From Mucilaginibacter inviolabilis (lineage in GTDB: Bacteria > Bacteroidota > Bacteroidia > Sphingobacteriales > Sphingobacteriaceae), in assembly GCF_011089895.1 (NCBI RefSeq), contig NZ_JAANAT010000003.1:1-64000 (forward strand): DNA of 64,000 nt, read 5' to 3'. Positions 61,925 to 64,000 of this stretch are shown here, piece after piece; positions within the stretch are counted from its first letter, which is position 1; each line of letters starts with the position of its first letter. A program made the translations under genes and the position numbers. The notes beneath the pieces were generated by a model. That model saw only the letters and a list, made by a program, of their open reading frames with translations. It had not been told where the DNA came from and made no database searches.

Positions 61925-61971
61925 ATCATGAGCTACCGCTCAAAAAAACTAAAATGAATATAGCTCATGAT
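61925..61971. promoter_or_regulatory. Perfect 11-base inverted repeat in the araC-type/CAT-type divergent region
   Basis: ATCATGAGCTA (61925-61935) and its complement TAGCTCATGAT (61961-61971), spaced by 25 bases. It is a candidate operator for the AraC-type regulator. The repeat includes a possible upstream ATG of the acetyltransferase gene (61954), which argues for the later start at 62005. Confidence 0.55.
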
Positions 61972-62004
61972 AGCCTCATTTCCATTAAAAAACAAATAAC
62001 TCTA

Positions 62005-62664
62005 ATGAAAAATATCTGCAAATATAAGGTGAATACGGCGGGCTGGAAACGCGGGGTTCATTATAATTTCTTCAAAAGCTTTGAGCAGCCCTTTTTTGGC
62101 GTCAGTACCGATATGGATGCTACGGATGCTTACGACTATTGTAAACAATACGGACAGGCATTTTTTCTGTTTTACCTGCATCGCTCGCTGCTGGCAGCCA
62201 ACCAGGTGCCCGAGCTGCGGCAACGGATAGAGGATGGCGACGTTTATGAATACGACACCATATCTGCCTCGGTTACGGTATTACGGCCCGATGATACTTT
62301 TGGCTTTGCCTATATGGATCATTATGAGGAGTTTGAGCAATTTGCCCCGCCGGCCCGCGCAGCCGTTGACTATGAAAAAACGACCGACAGGCTGCAGCTG
62401 CGCAAGGGTTTTAACAGCCTTATCCATTATTCCATACTGAAGGATATCCGCTTTACCAGTATGCAGCACGCGCAACCTTTAACGGGCGACGATAGTGTGC
62501 CCAAAATCGTATTCGGCCAGTTTTACCGGCGCGACGGTCGCGTTTGGCTGCCCATAGCCATCCACGCACATCATGCCCTTTGCGATGGGCGGCATATGGG
62601 CCGTTTTGTGCATTACTTTCAGGAACAGATGAACCGCATACCTGCCGGTAATATGAATGCATAG
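62005..62664 (+). CDS. Chloramphenicol acetyltransferase-like (CatA family) protein
   Basis: 219 residues from ATG 62005 (MKNICKYKVNTAGWKRGVHY); an ATG at 61954 would lie in the operator-like repeat. The CAT fold is recognised by GWKRGVHYNFFKSFEQPFFG and the catalytic motif HAHHALCDGRHMGRF, in which the second His acts as base, with Asp for structure. Type A CATs inactivate chloramphenicol by acetylation; chromosomal homologues often have other or unknown acceptors. It is divergent from the AraC-type gene and not flanked by mobile-element genes. Confidence 0.9.
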   Translation: MKNICKYKVNTAGWKRGVHYNFFKSFEQPFFGVSTDMDATDAYDYCKQYGQAFFLFYLHRSLLAANQVPELRQRIEDGDVYEYDTISASVTVLRPDDTFGFAYMDHYEEFEQFAPPARAAVDYEKTTDRLQLRKGFNSLIHYSILKDIRFTSMQHAQPLTGDDSVPKIVFGQFYRRDGRVWLPIAIHAHHALCDGRHMGRFVHYFQEQMNRIPAGNMNA

Positions 62665-62700
62665 TAGTATTTTAGCCTTATAAAAACCAACATACCCCTT

Positions 62701-63258
62701 ATGAAATTATTTATGCTGATGCTTGGCTGCACACCACCCGGGCGGAATACCGAACAACACGATACGTTTTTTGGAATCGGAGAAACGGTAAAAGATCTTA
62801 TCCCTCAGATTAAAGCTTTCTGGCCCGAAGGTCAGGATCGGCTGCATGTAGACGCCTGGCGCGAAGTAACCCAGGTTAGCGGATACAGAGTGCAGGTAGT
62901 TGAGCAACCCGGTAGTACAGATGCCGAGCTCCTCAGACTGTTTTTTATAAATCTGGGCGGTTACCAGGAGGGTTTGTTTGATGAACCACATTTTAAGGTA
63001 CTTACCGTGCAGCCCAACAAATCAAAAGCTTTTGCCTATGCCAAGGACACACCGTTTTATCACCAGGTTCATTTTCCCGGCGCTGAATCGCACATCGACG
63101 ATAAATATGGACTGGATGTAGATGATCTGCATGAGATAGCAGATATTTTACCCGCCGCTCAGAAAGCGCAATACGCCCTGCACATTACACCCGCAGCTGA
63201 CGGAACCGCGGAAGACAAAATACATTTAGGGTATTTTAAACTGGATAAATTGCCGTAA
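62701..63258 (+). CDS. DUF1543 domain protein
   Basis: 185 residues. Two DUF1543-type halves are visible: KLFMLMLGCTPPGRNTEQHD and, after residue 70, LFFINLGGYQEGLFDEPHFK. HVDAWREVTQVSGYRVQVV lies between. The fold is related to putative small-molecule enzymes, but the function is unknown. It begins 36 bases after the acetyltransferase gene and may be co-transcribed. Confidence 0.85.
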   Translation: MKLFMLMLGCTPPGRNTEQHDTFFGIGETVKDLIPQIKAFWPEGQDRLHVDAWREVTQVSGYRVQVVEQPGSTDAELLRLFFINLGGYQEGLFDEPHFKVLTVQPNKSKAFAYAKDTPFYHQVHFPGAESHIDDKYGLDVDDLHEIADILPAAQKAQYALHITPAADGTAEDKIHLGYFKLDKLP

Positions 63259-63342
63259 GGAGATTTGATTAGCAGTCGCTTGGTCCCAGCGATATACATG
63301 CCTTTCCTTAAGCCAAAAATTTTCTGTATATTTGATATATAC

Positions 63343-63381
63343 GCACAGCCCGGTTCCTAACCAAAGGAAACCGGGCTGTGC
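63343..63381 (+). other. Strong hairpin after the DUF1543 gene
   Basis: A 13-15-base-pair stem (CACAGCCCGGTTCC and complement) with a short loop, 85 bases after the stop. It has no T run on either side. A perfect -7-like box TATATTTG (63327-63334) lies just in front, so a small structured RNA is possible. It could equally be a factor-dependent terminator. Confidence 0.4.
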
Positions 63382-63711
63382 TGTTAAAGGGTGAAACAGA
63401 TCAAAAATCGCCCTTCTTGTATATAGTTATTTGACAGTCAATAAATTAATACTTTTTAAAGTTTTAAAAACACCTCAAAACGGGACTGTAATTTGTTAAA
63501 AAGTGTTAAAATGAAGGTTTTTCAATCGTTTTTGCCCTCTTTTTAACCCGTTTTTGGCCAGAAAAGTGTTAAAATCCGGGGTTTAAAAAGTTTTTGTAGG
63601 TGCAATGTAAAAGCTCTTTTCAAAAAGCAGGGCCGGGGTTAAAATAATTCAACGGATATATTTCAAAATCATACCTTTGTAACCTTTAAAGATTAAAAGT
63701 ACTTTATAATA
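63382..63711. other. Intergenic region before ffh, with direct repeats and promoter
   Basis: AAAAGTGTTAAAAT occurs at 63499-63512 and 63562-63575. A perfect -7 box TACCTTTG (63672-63679) lies 33 bases before the ffh start. No gene is seen. Confidence 0.5.
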
Positions 63712-64000
63712 ATGTTTGAAAATCTTTCGGATAAACTCGACAGGGCGTTCAAGGTCCTGAAGGGTCAGGGAACTATTACTGAGATAAACGTGGCCGAAAC
63801 CATGAAGGAGATACGCAAAGCCCTTCTGGATGCCGACGTTAACTATAAAACCGCCAAAGCCTTTACCGACGAGGTTAGGCAAAAAGCACTGGGACAGAAT
63901 GTATTAACAGCTGTTTCGCCGGGCCAGTTGCTTACCAAGCTCATGAACGATGAGCTGGCCGAGCTGATGGGCGGTACTACAGCCGAGCTTACCTTCCCGG
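63712..64000 (+). CDS. ffh: Signal recognition particle protein Ffh, 5' part only
   Basis: The start MFENLSDKLDRAFKVLKGQG is the standard beginning of Ffh, and the N-terminal helical bundle continues with INVAETMKEIRKALLDADVN, YKTAKAFTDEVRQKALG and VSPGQLLTKLMNDELAELMG. The GTPase motifs lie beyond the window edge. Ffh with the 4.5S RNA targets nascent membrane proteins. Confidence 0.95.
   Translation, partial: MFENLSDKLDRAFKVLKGQGTITEINVAETMKEIRKALLDADVNYKTAKAFTDEVRQKALGQNVLTAVSPGQLLTKLMNDELAELMGGTTAELTFP

Noticed and set aside
63343..63420. Hairpin region before ffh as the SRP (4.5S) RNA
   Set aside because: The conserved GGAAGCAG/AGCAGG-type SRP RNA core is not present; the stem-loop is too short and simple.

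Overview
The window looks like chromosomal DNA of a Bacteroidetes bacterium, most likely family Sphingobacteriaceae (Mucilaginibacter/Pedobacter type). Pointers are the lipoprotein GldH, the Cys-rich RicT/PSP1 protein, DUF4175, DUF3078 and DUF4269 proteins, many signal peptides ending in AQ, and promoters with the Bacteroidetes -7 box TAnnTTTG preceded by TTG about 18-21 bases upstream. No insertion sequence or CRISPR array is visible. The genus is an inference; the phylum is well supported.

1-18000 is an accessory region, all on the minus strand. One complete operon (17674 down to 7047) encodes two secreted fibre-like proteins, a 1445-residue YD-repeat protein with two DUF5977 modules, a 1183-residue Rhs protein with a variable C-terminal tip, and a small Sel1-repeat protein that may be its immunity partner. 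A second, diverged copy (4834 down past base 1) repeats the order fibre, fibre, YD-repeat protein behind a homologous promoter. Between the copies lie a decayed rhs 3' end, a frameshifted tyrosine-recombinase N-terminus and tRNA-Pro(GGG), a layout typical of a decayed tRNA-integrated island.

18292-35850 is mostly housekeeping: a serine hydrolase, a DUF4242 protein, a DUF4175 / ATPase-fold / ybeY operon, glutathione peroxidase, an MlaE-MlaF-MlaD lipid transporter, pirin, an ABC-F protein and mnmG. Three perfect copies of GTTCCACGTGGAAC (parS-type ParB sites) lie just upstream of mnmG. About 6 kb further on, the AT-rich gap between divergent nadB and nadA carries several DnaA-box-like 9-mers, so the replication origin may be close.

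35945-53030 holds tRNA-Gly(CCC), nadB, nadA, thiL, rmuC, gldH-ricT-holB, ruvX, an O-methyltransferase, two glucosaminidases and several lipoproteins. It also carries three copies of a dispersed imperfect palindrome and two long perfect inverted repeats.

53057-64000 is rich in regulators: a TPR histidine kinase with a NarL/FixJ regulator and TACC heptamers beside a promoter; a Crp/Fnr-type regulator with two perfect FNR-type boxes; a stand-alone LuxR-type HTH protein; a TetR-SDR pair; and an AraC regulator divergent from a chloramphenicol-acetyltransferase-like gene, with a perfect inverted repeat between them. The window ends inside ffh.
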